This document shows, one piece after another, positions 6,025 through 13,307 of a stretch of DNA of 36,991 nucleotides. The stretch's first letter is position 1. Each line of letters opens with the position of its first letter. The position numbers and the translations under genes are program-made. A model generated the notes under the pieces. It ran no database searches, was not told the origin of the DNA, and worked only from the letters and a program-made list of their open reading frames with translations. Origin of the DNA: Oscillospiraceae bacterium (GTDB lineage Bacteria; Bacillota; Clostridia; Oscillospirales; Oscillospiraceae); NCBI GenBank assembly GCA_017458085.1, contig JAFTGE010000032.1:1-36991 (forward strand), in the 5' to 3' direction.

Positions 6025-7401
6025 ATGTCCTTTGGGGAAATTATTACCTGGCCCTTTGCCAAGCTGATGGTCTGGCTCTATGGCCTGACCGGTAACTATG
6101 GCGTAGCCCTGATCTTCTTTGCCCTGGCCGTCAACCTCATTATGACGCCGTTCATGGCCAAGAGCAAGAAGAGCATGATGCGCTCCACCCGTCTCCAGCC
6201 CATGATCCAGGAGATCCAGCGCCGCCACGAGGGAAACCCGCAGAAGATGAACGCCGAGATGCAGAAGCTCTATCGCGAGGAAGGCGTCAATCCCATGTCC
6301 GGCTGCCTCTGGTCGCTGATCCCCTTCCCGATCCTCATCGCCCTGTACTCCGTCGTGCGTCAGCCCATCACCCGCATGATGTTCGCGTCCAAGGACGTGG
6401 TCACCACGCTGCAGGAGTACTTCACCGCCAAGGGTGTGGAGCTGGCCACCTCCGGCCGCGCCAACGCCTATGTTGAGATCCAGCTGAGCGACCTGGCCCA
6501 CAAGAACTGGCAGGCGGTCCAGACTGACCTGGCCGGCAAGGTCGACGGCCTGATGAACATCGACTTTAACTTCCTCGGCATGAACATGGGCGAGCAGCCC
6601 TCCGTGAGCACGCTCTGGGCCGGCCCCTATACCTGGGCCGCCATCGGGCTGTTCCTGATCCCGTTTGTGTCCGCGCTGCTGTCGTGGCTGTCCATGAAGA
6701 TCAGCACCGCCATGAACCCCGTTGCGGAGGATAATTCCCAGGCCGCCGCCTCCATGAAGAGCATGAACCTGATGATGCCCCTCATGTCCATCTGGATCTG
6801 CTTTGTCATGCCCGCCGCTATGGGTATTTACTGGATTTTCAACTCCGTCTTCGGCATCATCCGCGACTTCCTGCTGACCAAGATCTACAAGCGCCAGCTG
6901 GACGCCGAGGACGCCGTCCGCGCTGAAAAGCGCGCCGAGCGCGAGAAGGAGATGGAGGCCAAGCGCGCCGAGTACGAGAAGCTCAAGGCCGAAGGCAAGA
7001 CCGAGGTCAACGCCAATACCAGCAAGAAGAAGCTTCAGGCCAGCGAGAAGCAGAAGAGCGACGAGCGCAAAGCCGCCCTTGAGAAGGCTGAGCGCGCCGC
7101 CCGCCGTGAGCGCCTGGGCATCAAGGAAGTGGAAAAGCCCGCCTCCCAGGTCGGCAACCGCCGCTATGCCCGCGGCCGCGCCTATGATCCGGATCGCTTT
7201 GCCATTCCCGGCGCGGTGGAAACCGAGTCCGTCATTGACGAGGCGCTGCCTGCCGCCGAGGAGACAGCCCCTGTCGCGGAGCCGGTGGTTGACGAGGCCG
7301 TCAACGACGCCGTCGAGGCCGTCACGGAGGAGACCGTCCAGACCGTGGAAGACACCGCCGAGGCCGTCACGGAGAGCGCGGAAACCGCCGAACAAGAGTA
7401 A
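6025..7401 (+). CDS. yidC: Membrane protein insertase YidC/Oxa1
   Basis: This polytopic insertase assists folding and insertion of inner-membrane proteins with or without SecYEG. It has 458 residues. The YidC core starts at the N terminus: 'YGVALIFFALAVNLIMTPFMAKSKKSMMRSTRLQPMIQEIQ' (residues 25-66) is a helix followed by the coiled-coil hairpin, and the cytoplasmic Pro/Met-rich segment follows. Later helices lie around residues 205-230 and 255-290. The tail from about residue 290 is long, charged, and predicted coiled coil (EKRAEREKEMEAKRAEYEKLK), then acidic (many Glu/Val/Ala repeats to the end), longer than in B. subtilis SpoIIIJ and possibly a ribosome-contacting tail. There is no lipobox signal peptide. 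TAAGGAG precedes the ATG at 6025. Confidence 0.94.
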   Translation: MSFGEIITWPFAKLMVWLYGLTGNYGVALIFFALAVNLIMTPFMAKSKKSMMRSTRLQPMIQEIQRRHEGNPQKMNAEMQKLYREEGVNPMSGCLWSLIPFPILIALYSVVRQPITRMMFASKDVVTTLQEYFTAKGVELATSGRANAYVEIQLSDLAHKNWQAVQTDLAGKVDGLMNIDFNFLGMNMGEQPSVSTLWAGPYTWAAIGLFLIPFVSALLSWLSMKISTAMNPVAEDNSQAAASMKSMNLMMPLMSIWICFVMPAAMGIYWIFNSVFGIIRDFLLTKIYKRQLDAEDAVRAEKRAEREKEMEAKRAEYEKLKAEGKTEVNANTSKKKLQASEKQKSDERKAALEKAERAARRERLGIKEVEKPASQVGNRRYARGRAYDPDRFAIPGAVETESVIDEALPAAEETAPVAEPVVDEAVNDAVEAVTEETVQTVEDTAEAVTESAETAEQE

Positions 7402-7415
7402 TAGGAGAACCGAGT

Positions 7416-8216
7416 ATGATTAAATATCTGGAAAAGTCCGCCCGCACGGAGGACGCCGCCATTGCCGAGGCTCTCAAGGAGCTGGGGCTGGATCGGGACG
7501 ACGTGTCGGTGGAAATCGTTGAGCGCGCCAAGTCCGGCTTCCTGGGCATCGGCGCCTCCCCCGCGGTGGTTCGGGTCAGCTATGAGTGCCCGGATGCCGA
7601 GCCCGTCAAGGCTCCCGCGCCTGAGAAGAAGGCGGCCAAGCCCGCCGCGGCTAAGACCAAGGCCGAGCCTGCCCCCGAGAAGAAGGCGGAGCCCGCGGTG
7701 AAGGCCGCTCCCGCCGACGAGGACCCCGCCTATGCTGAGATCCGCGCCTTCCTCACCGGCTTGCTGGAGCGCATGGGCGTCAGCGCCGAGATGGAGATCA
7801 CGCCCCGCGAAAACGGCGGCGTCAACGTCAACCTGACAGGCTCCTCCATGGGCGCCATCATCGGCCGCCGGGGTGAGACCCTGGACGCCATTCAGCATCT
7901 GACCAACTATGTCGTCAACAAGAACAGCGACAAGCACCTGCACATCTCCGTCGATGCCGAGGCTTACCGCTCCAAGCGGGAGGAGTCTCTCACGAAGCTT
8001 GCCGAGAAGATGGCTGAGAAGGCGATCAAGTACAAGCGCTCCATGGCCCTGGAGCCCATGAACTCCTATGAGCGTCATGTGATCCACACTGCGCTGCAGA
8101 ACTACGAGGGCGTCACCACCAGCTCTACCGGCGTTGAGCCGAACCGCCGCGTCGTCGTCTCCTACGTCAGGCCCGAGAAGCCTGACAACAAGCCCAAGAG
8201 TCGCGAGTGGGCCTGA
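7416..8216 (+). CDS. jag: RNA-binding protein Jag/KhpB (Jag-N, KH, R3H)
   Basis: It is a cytoplasmic RNA-binding protein of 266 residues encoded next to yidC, as in most Firmicutes; in streptococci KhpB acts with KhpA on cell-division mRNAs. Domains: Jag-N at 1-52 ('MIKYLEKSARTEDAAIAEAL...KSGFLGIG'), an Ala/Lys/Pro-rich linker about 62-105, a KH domain about 108-188 with the 'GAIIGRRGETLDAIQ' loop, and an R3H domain to about 250 ('LEPMNSYERHVIHTALQNYEGVTTSSTGVEPNRRVVV'). AGGAG lies upstream. The gene ends the operon; three hairpins follow. mnmE, mnmG and rsmG, its usual followers, are absent here. Confidence 0.95.
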   Translation: MIKYLEKSARTEDAAIAEALKELGLDRDDVSVEIVERAKSGFLGIGASPAVVRVSYECPDAEPVKAPAPEKKAAKPAAAKTKAEPAPEKKAEPAVKAAPADEDPAYAEIRAFLTGLLERMGVSAEMEITPRENGGVNVNLTGSSMGAIIGRRGETLDAIQHLTNYVVNKNSDKHLHISVDAEAYRSKREESLTKLAEKMAEKAIKYKRSMALEPMNSYERHVIHTALQNYEGVTTSSTGVEPNRRVVVSYVRPEKPDNKPKSREWA

Positions 8217-8218
8217 CG

Positions 8219-8319
8219 TCAGATGAATGCGATAAGGTCATCTGATGCCGCAAAGCGGCACCAGATCGACCGATCACATTCATCTTCCTCTCCAAACCGA
8301 AGCGTTCGCTTCGGTTTGG
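8219..8319 (+). terminator. Tandem hairpins after jag (likely operon terminator)
   Basis: Three perfect hairpins lie in a row: TCAGATGA/TCATCTGA (8219-8245), TGCCGC/GCGGCA (8246-8260) and a 13-bp stem CCAAACCGAAGCG (8292-8304) with its complement (8307-8319). None has a long T run, so termination by a single element is uncertain. Confidence 0.55.
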
Positions 8320-8364
8320 TATTACGGGGGAAACGTGGGTTTCATTGTATTTTTTAATTAGTAC

Positions 8365-8393
8365 TTGCATATTTCAATTTTCTGTAGTACTAT
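8365..8393 (+). promoter_or_regulatory. acpP promoter with flanking repeats
   Basis: TTGCAT (8365-8370), a 17-bp spacer and TACTAT (8388-8393). TAGTACT occurs twice, at 8359-8365 and 8385-8391, and CTTGCAT/ATGCAAG (8364-8370, 8392-8398) form a dyad across the promoter. ATTAGTAC resembles half of a FapR operator; this is suggestive only. Confidence 0.55.
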
Positions 8394-8448
8394 GCAAGCG
8401 CAAAGCAGTATCACACTTTATGTGCCCAGCACATCGGAGGTAAGCAAT

Positions 8449-8676
8449 ATGATTTTTGAGAATGTCAGAGATGCCCTCGCGCAGCAGTTCGAGGTTGATC
8501 CCGAAACCATCACGCCGGACACCAACCTGATCGATGATCTCGGCGCCGATTCTCTGGACGTGGTCGAGCTGATCATGTCGCTGGAGGATATGTTCGGCAT
8601 CTCCATCACCGACGAGGACGCGGCCCAGCTCTACACCGTGCGCCGCATCGTTGAGTATCTGGAGAAGCTCCAGTAA
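8449..8676 (+). CDS. acpP: Acyl carrier protein
   Basis: This acidic carrier of 75 residues holds growing acyl chains for fatty-acid synthesis. The phosphopantetheine site 'LGADSLDVVELIMSLED' places the modified Ser at about residue 36, and 'DEDAAQLYTVRRIVEYL' forms the usual last helix. GGAGG is 7-8 nt upstream of the ATG at 8449; longer in-frame starts are in the leader. It has its own promoter and terminator, with no other fab genes near. Confidence 0.95.
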   Translation: MIFENVRDALAQQFEVDPETITPDTNLIDDLGADSLDVVELIMSLEDMFGISITDEDAAQLYTVRRIVEYLEKLQ

Positions 8677-8690
8677 GCCAATGCGAAAAA

Positions 8691-8722
8691 AAACAGACCG
8701 GCATGACCGGTCTGTTTTTTTG
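8691..8722 (+). terminator. acpP terminator
   Basis: An 11-bp stem, AAACAGACCGG (8691-8701) with CCGGTCTGTTT (8707-8717), has a 5-nt loop and a T run. Preceding As make it potentially bidirectional. Confidence 0.92.
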
Positions 8723-8726
8723 CGCA

Positions 8727-8755
8727 TTGACGGGGCGCGGCGGAAACGGTATACT
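8727..8755 (+). promoter_or_regulatory. Promoter of the small membrane protein gene
   Basis: TTGACG (8727-8732), a 17-bp spacer and TATACT (8750-8755), placed between the acpP terminator and the ribosome-binding site AAAGGAG. Confidence 0.7.
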
Positions 8756-8776
8756 GTAGAAAAAGGAGACGATGAC

Positions 8777-9004
8777 ATGACGCATGTGTTTACGGGTGTG
8801 CTCTGGCTTGCGCTGTGCCTGGTGATCAGCTATTTTGCAGCCAGGGAGTTTTATAAGATCGCCGAGGATAAGGGCTACCATGGCCGAAAGTATTTCTGGT
8901 GGGCCTTTCTGCTGCCGCTGGTGGGCTATCTGCTCATCGTCGCCATGCCGGACCGCGGCACGAATCAGCGCACCGTGGTCAATGAGGACCTGCCGGAGCT
9001 GTAA
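8777..9004 (+). CDS. Small membrane protein, unrecognised (75 residues)
   Basis: The ORF encodes MTHVFTGVLWLALCLVIS... with two hydrophobic segments (about residues 4-20 and 35-55) separated by a charged loop 'REFYKIAEDKGYHGRKY'. A motif of this kind (Phe-x-x-Ile-Ala-x-x-Lys-Gly) followed by 'WWAFLLPLVGYLLIVAMPDR' is common in small Firmicutes membrane proteins of unknown function. It has a promoter and a clean AAAGGAG ribosome-binding site before the ATG at 8777. It stands alone between acpP and a palindrome-rich spacer. Confidence 0.7.
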   Translation: MTHVFTGVLWLALCLVISYFAAREFYKIAEDKGYHGRKYFWWAFLLPLVGYLLIVAMPDRGTNQRTVVNEDLPEL

Positions 9005-9495
9005 TGCATAGACTTGTTCCCGCTGAGTTTTCGTGTTCACAAGCGATTATCTGCGCAATGCGCCCCACCATCTTTCTTCTCGTCTTGCCGAGAAGAAAGA
9101 CGGTGCCGCGACGCGAAGCTAGTCCCTTTAGGGACGCCCGGCTCCAGAAAGAAAAGGGCGCAAAACGCGCTGAACGTGGTTGCAGGGCGTAGGCTGGTCA
9201 TCGCGATCGTCGTACATTGTGCTGGTCTAGTCCAAGTCTATACCTGCCCGCGAAGCCCTGCGAGGAAACAGAGGCGATCCGGTATAGACCTTGTACCGGC
9301 TCAATGCCCAGGTTATGAATCCGCGGGCCAAAACGTTATGTGTTGCAAAACGGTCAGCCGCGTTTCAGCGCGCTTTTCTCTTTGGAGTTCAAGAACCGTT
9401 TCTCTTTTCTCGCAAGATAAGAAAAGAGAAATGGGTCTTGATTTATGCAGCTTCGATCCTGCGAACACTTGAATCTGCTGGAGACAATGTATATA
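9005..9495. repeat. Palindrome-rich intergenic region, no supported gene
   Basis: Three inverted repeats stand out: 9071-9082 with 9089-9100 (pyrimidine-rich arm, loop TCTTGC), 9236-9244 with 9281-9289 (GTCTATACC / GGTATAGAC), and 9399-9410 with 9420-9431 (TTTCTCTTTTCT and complement). The last hairpin is close to a reversed copy of the first, loop included, so they could bound a roughly 360-bp element. Short frames here lack ribosome-binding sites. It could be a decayed repeat element. Confidence 0.45.
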
Positions 9496-9529
9496 GGAAA
9501 ACAGCCGCCCTTTTGGGCGGCTGTTTTCC
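9496..9529 (-). terminator. Terminator at the end of the liv operon
   Basis: A 15-bp perfect stem (9496-9510 with 9515-9529; GCCGCCC core) has a TTTT loop, and lies 14 bp beyond the livF stop. It is symmetrical enough to work in both directions. Confidence 0.85.
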
Positions 9530-9543
9530 GTTTGGTATGGGCA

Positions 9544-10251
9544 TTATCCGCCGAGGTAGGCCTTCTGCACTTCCTCGCTGGCGGCCAGCTCCGCGCCGGT
9601 GCCGGAGAGGGTGATACGTCCGGTCTCCATGACGTAGGCGCGGTCAGCGATGGACAGGGCCATCTCCGCGTTCTGCTCCACCAGCAAAATGGTGGTGCCC
9701 GCCTTGTGCAGCTCGGCAATGATGTCGAACACCTGCTCGACCAGAATGGGGGCCAGACCCATGGACGGCTCGTCGAGCATCAGCAGCTTGGGCTTGGACA
9801 TGAGCGCGCGGCCCATGGCCAGCATCTGCTGCTCGCCGCCGGAGAGCGTACCGGCGATCTGCTTCCTGCGCTCCTTGAGGCGGGGAAACAGCTCAAACAC
9901 GCGCTCCTTGTCCGCCTCCACATCGGCGGTATTGGCGGTAAAGGCGCCCATGTCCAGGTTCTCCTCCACGGTCATCAGCGTGAAGATGCGCCGTCCCTCA
10001 GGTACGTGGGCGATGCCCAGCTGAACGATCTTGTGGGCCGGGACGGAGGCGATGCTCTTTCCCATGAACTCGATCTTGCCGCCGCGACTGTGCATCAGGC
10101 CGGAGACGGTCTTCAGCGTGGTGGATTTCCCGGCGCCGTTGGCGCCGATGAGGGTGACGACCTCGCCCTCGTTGACCTCAAAGCTGACGCCTTTAACGGC
10201 GTGGATGGGGCCGTAATAGACGTTCAGATCCTCTGCCTTGAGCATCGTCAT
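9544..10251 (-). CDS. livF: Branched-chain amino-acid ABC transporter, ATP-binding protein LivF
   Basis: This is one of the two ATPases powering the Liv importer. It has 235 residues, standard for LivF. Walker A GANGAGKS lies at 36-43, the ABC signature LSGGE at 136-140, Walker B LLMLDE at 156-161 with catalytic Glu161, and 'AHVPEGRRIFTLMTVEENLDMG' is the LivF-type Q-loop region. It is the last gene of the operon; its ATG overlaps the livG stop (ATGA). A second ATG two codons in is equally possible. Confidence 0.95.
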   Translation of the reverse strand: MTMLKAEDLNVYYGPIHAVKGVSFEVNEGEVVTLIGANGAGKSTTLKTVSGLMHSRGGKIEFMGKSIASVPAHKIVQLGIAHVPEGRRIFTLMTVEENLDMGAFTANTADVEADKERVFELFPRLKERRKQIAGTLSGGEQQMLAMGRALMSKPKLLMLDEPSMGLAPILVEQVFDIIAELHKAGTTILLVEQNAEMALSIADRAYVMETGRITLSGTGAELAASEEVQKAYLGG

Positions 10252-11165
10252 ATCTTTTCTGCCCCCTTTCTGCCGAGATAGGCCTCGATGACCTTGGGAT
10301 CGGAGCGGATATCGTCGGGGCTGCCTTTGCAGATGATGCGCCCGAAGTTGAGCACTGCAATGCCCTCGCAGATGTTCATGACGAGGCTCATATCGTGCTC
10401 GATGAGGAGGATGGCGATCTGGAAGGTGTCGCGGATCTTGACGATGTTCTCCATCAGCTCCGCGGTTTCGGAGGGGTTCATGCCTGCCGCCGGCTCATCC
10501 AGCAGCAGCAGCGAGGGATTGGTGGCGAGAGCCCGGGCGATCTCCAGACGGCGCTGGGCGCCGTAGGGGAGGGAACCGGCCAGGTCGTCGGCGTGGCCCT
10601 CCAGGTTGAAGATGGAGAGATATTCCATCGCGCGTTCGCGGGCGATTTTCTCGGCCCGCCAGTAGCCCGGCAGACGCAGGATCGCGCCTGCCATGGAGTA
10701 GTCCATTTCGTTGTGCAGGCCGATCATGACGTTTTCCAGCACCGTCTGATTGTGGAACAGGCGGATATTCTGGAAGGTACGGGCGATGCCGGCGCGGTTG
10801 ACCTGGGCGGTGGACATGGTGGCGATATCCTTGCCGTCGAGCAGGATGGTGCCGTGGGTGGGCTGGTAGACCTTGGTCAGCAGGTTGAAGATGGTGGTCT
10901 TGCCGGCGCCGTTAGGGCCGATGAGACCCGCGATCTCGGTGCGGCCGAGGGCGATGTTGAAGTTGTCCACGGCCTTGAGGCCGCCGAAGGTGATGCCGAG
11001 GTCGATGCATTCGAGAATCGGGGCCTTGTCCGCGTCACGCTCGGGCAGATAGTTGGTGCGGGTGACGGGGATGAGATGCGGCTTATTCTTTGCGTCGGCT
11101 TCCGGCCCGCCGGAAAAAGCCAGGAGACTGTCGCGGAAGGGGCTGCGCAGGCTGTTGGCTGTCAT
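10248..11165 (-). CDS. livG: Branched-chain amino-acid ABC transporter, ATP-binding protein LivG
   Basis: This is the second ATPase of the importer. Walker A GPNGAGKT lies at 83-90. The signature is the LivG variant 'LPYGAQRRLEIARAL', and Walker B is 'LLLLDEPAAGMNP' (the Gly-Met-Asn-Pro run is LivG-specific). At 305 residues it is longer than the usual 255 or so because of a roughly 48-residue N-terminal extension ('SGGPEADAKNKPHLIPVTRTNYLPERDADKAP'), polar and without obvious fold. The ATG at 11165 overlaps the livM stop (ATGA), supporting this start rather than an internal one. Confidence 0.94.
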   Translation of the reverse strand: MTANSLRSPFRDSLLAFSGGPEADAKNKPHLIPVTRTNYLPERDADKAPILECIDLGITFGGLKAVDNFNIALGRTEIAGLIGPNGAGKTTIFNLLTKVYQPTHGTILLDGKDIATMSTAQVNRAGIARTFQNIRLFHNQTVLENVMIGLHNEMDYSMAGAILRLPGYWRAEKIARERAMEYLSIFNLEGHADDLAGSLPYGAQRRLEIARALATNPSLLLLDEPAAGMNPSETAELMENIVKIRDTFQIAILLIEHDMSLVMNICEGIAVLNFGRIICKGSPDDIRSDPKVIEAYLGRKGAEKI

Positions 11166-12250
11166 TGCTCGGTCACCTCCTCCTTGTTTTTCTGAAAGCG
11201 CTGACGGAAGTTGGCAACGGCGCTTTTGAGAATGGGGTTGTTCGTAGCCAGCATCACGAGGATCAGGACGATCGCGTAGATGAGCATACGGTAGTTGGCA
11301 AAGCTGCGCAGGGCCTCGGGCAGGACATAGAGCACAACCGTGGCGAGGATGGAGCCCCAGATGTTGCCCAGACCGCCCAGCACCACGAACACCAGCACGA
11401 GGATGGAGGTGTTGAAGTCGAACTTTGCCGCGGCGAGGTTGGAGTAGTTCAGGCCGAACAGCGCGCCCGCCGCGCCCGCAAGAGCCGCAGAGGTCACGAA
11501 GGCCATCATGCGATAGCGGGTCACGGGGATGCCGACGGATTCGGCGGCGATGCGGTTATCGCGCACGGCCATGATCGCGCGACCATGGCGGCTGCGGATC
11601 AGGTTCTGCACGATGACCAGGGTGATCATGATCAGGATAAAGCCGGCGGTGAAGGTGGCGATGGTCTGGGTGCCGGTGGCGCCCTGGGCGCCCTTGATGA
11701 TGATGCGCCCGCCCTCGGCCAGGTTCAGGTCGTTGGCAGACTTGCTGCCGGTGACGTTGAAGATGATGTGCAGGCCGTTGGAGTCGCTGCCGACGATGAG
11801 GCAGGTGATGAGCTCCTTGATGATCTCGCCGAAGGCCAGGGTCACGATGGCCAGGTAGTCGCCCTTGAGCCGCAGCACCGGGATGCCGATGAGAAAGCCC
11901 ATGATGGCGGCGAAGAAGGCGCCGACCACCATCGCCAGGGCCAGCCGCAGCGCGACGGAGGGGATGGCGTCGGCCAGGCTCATGGCGGTGATGATGCCGG
12001 TAAAGGCGCCGACGCTCATGAAGCCCGCGTGACCGAGGGACAGGTCGCCCAGAATGCCGACCGTCAGGTTCAGCGAGACGGCCATGACGATGTAGCAGCA
12101 GATGGGAACCAGCAGACCCGTCATGGAGCGGTTGAGAACGCCGTTGTTTTTCAGCAGGGTCAGCACGATGAAGGCGAGCATCACGCCTGCGTAGGTGAGC
12201 AGGTCGCTGCGCACCTTATTGCTTTTCTTGGTAATGTTCATGCCAGCCAC
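11162..12250 (-). CDS. livM: Branched-chain amino-acid ABC transporter permease LivM
   Basis: This is a membrane channel subunit of 362 residues with about ten helices. 'GDLSLGHAGFMSVGAFTGII' (near residue 70) and the cytoplasmic EAA-type loop 'GRAIMAVRDNRIAAESVGIPVTRYRMMAFVTSAALAGAAGALFG' identify LivM. An insertion around residues 165-200 ('SDSNGLHIIFNVTGSKSANDLNLAEGG') is typical of the clostridial form. It is packed tightly between livH (1 bp away) and livG (overlap). Confidence 0.95.
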   Translation of the reverse strand: MAGMNITKKSNKVRSDLLTYAGVMLAFIVLTLLKNNGVLNRSMTGLLVPICCYIVMAVSLNLTVGILGDLSLGHAGFMSVGAFTGIITAMSLADAIPSVALRLALAMVVGAFFAAIMGFLIGIPVLRLKGDYLAIVTLAFGEIIKELITCLIVGSDSNGLHIIFNVTGSKSANDLNLAEGGRIIIKGAQGATGTQTIATFTAGFILIMITLVIVQNLIRSRHGRAIMAVRDNRIAAESVGIPVTRYRMMAFVTSAALAGAAGALFGLNYSNLAAAKFDFNTSILVLVFVVLGGLGNIWGSILATVVLYVLPEALRSFANYRMLIYAIVLILVMLATNNPILKSAVANFRQRFQKNKEEVTEQ

Positions 12251-12251
12251 C

Positions 12252-13130
12252 TCAGACCTTTTCTTGGGTGTTCTTGCCCAGCAGGCCCGCCGGACGCACC
12301 AGCAGGATGATGATCAGCACCGCGAACACGATGGAGTTACTCAGCTGCGTGGAGATGTAGCCCTTGGCCAGCGCCTCGATCACGCCCAGCAGGATGCCGC
12401 CCAGGAAGGCGCCGGGGATGGAGCCGATGCCGCCGAACACCGCGGCGGTGAAGGCCTTGATGCCGGGCATGGCGCCGGTGGTGGGCATGAGCGTGGGGGA
12501 GAAGGAGCACAGCAGCGCGCCCGCGATCGCGGCCAGCGCCGAGCCGATGGCGAAGGTCAGGGAGATGGTGCGGTTGACGTTGATGCCCATGAGCTGGGCC
12601 GCGCCCTTATCCTCGGAGCAGGCGCGCATGGCCTTGCCCATCTTGGTGCGGTTGGTGAAGAGGGTGAGGCCGACCATGATGACGATGCAGCAGGCGACGG
12701 TCAGCAGCGACACATAGGACACGGACAGCTGCCCGTCGAACAGGTGGAGGGTGCCCTCCACCACGGGGGTGTAGGACTTGGGGTTTGCGCCCCAGATCAG
12801 CAGGGCGGCGTTTTGCAGCAGGTAGCTGACGCCAATGGCGGTGATCAGCACGGCCAGGGACGGCGCGCTGCGCAGGGGTTTATAGGCCAGGGCCTCGATC
12901 ACGATGCCGAGCACCGTGCACACCACCATGGCCAGCAGCACGGAGACCAGGGTCGGCAGACCCAGGTTCGTAGCGGCGAGGAAGGATATGTAGCCGCCGA
13001 TCATGATGACGTCGCCGTGGGCAAAGTTCAGCATTTTGGCGATGCCGTAAACCATGGTATAGCCCAGGGCGATAATGGCGTAAATGCTGCCCAGGCTGAT
13101 ACCGCTGACCAGATAGGCCAGGAACTTCAT
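12252..13130 (-). CDS. livH: Branched-chain amino-acid ABC transporter permease LivH
   Basis: This is the partner permease, 292 residues and about eight helices. It begins 'MKFLAYLVSGISLGSIYAIIALGYTMVYGIAKMLNFAHGDVIMIGGY', the textbook LivH N terminus. The EAA loop is 'GKAMRACSEDKGAAQLMGINVNRTISLTFAIGSALAAIAG'. The ATG at 13130 has GAGAGG upstream; 19 additional upstream codons have no such support. It is separated from livJ by 177 bp with a strong hairpin. Confidence 0.95.
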   Translation of the reverse strand: MKFLAYLVSGISLGSIYAIIALGYTMVYGIAKMLNFAHGDVIMIGGYISFLAATNLGLPTLVSVLLAMVVCTVLGIVIEALAYKPLRSAPSLAVLITAIGVSYLLQNAALLIWGANPKSYTPVVEGTLHLFDGQLSVSYVSLLTVACCIVIMVGLTLFTNRTKMGKAMRACSEDKGAAQLMGINVNRTISLTFAIGSALAAIAGALLCSFSPTLMPTTGAMPGIKAFTAAVFGGIGSIPGAFLGGILLGVIEALAKGYISTQLSNSIVFAVLIIILLVRPAGLLGKNTQEKV

Positions 13131-13256
13131 AACGGTTACCTCTCTTTTTCGTGATGTTCTGCCCCAGAAAGCAGCGCGGCCTGTCAAAACCGCGTGTTTT
13201 GGGCGGGTTTTTGTTTACGCCGCCGCGTTCCTTTCCGGCGCAGAAAACGCTCCAAA

Positions 13257-13281
13257 CTGCCGGGGGCTTAGCCCCCGGCAG
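13257..13281 (-). terminator. Intercistronic hairpin between livJ and livH
   Basis: An 11-bp GC-only stem, CTGCCGGGGGC (13257-13267) with GCCCCCGGCAG (13271-13281), has a 3-nt loop and only three Ts after it. It probably attenuates or protects the upstream mRNA so that the binding protein is made in excess of the permease. Confidence 0.6.
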
Positions 13282-13307
13282 CCGGAATTCAGTTAAACTT
13301 CAAAGGG

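Noticed and set aside
6001..7395. A 464-codon open frame on the minus strand antisense to yidC, and similar long antisense frames opposite dctM (17329-19095) and the ABC exporter genes
   Set aside because: They are shadows of GC-rich genes: low-complexity Gly/Ala/His/Gln-rich translations without motifs or ribosome-binding sites, while the opposite strand encodes recognised proteins.
9014..9472. A plus-strand open frame of about 150 codons after the small membrane protein
   Set aside because: It passes through several perfect palindromes and has no motif or ribosome-binding site; more likely repeat DNA.
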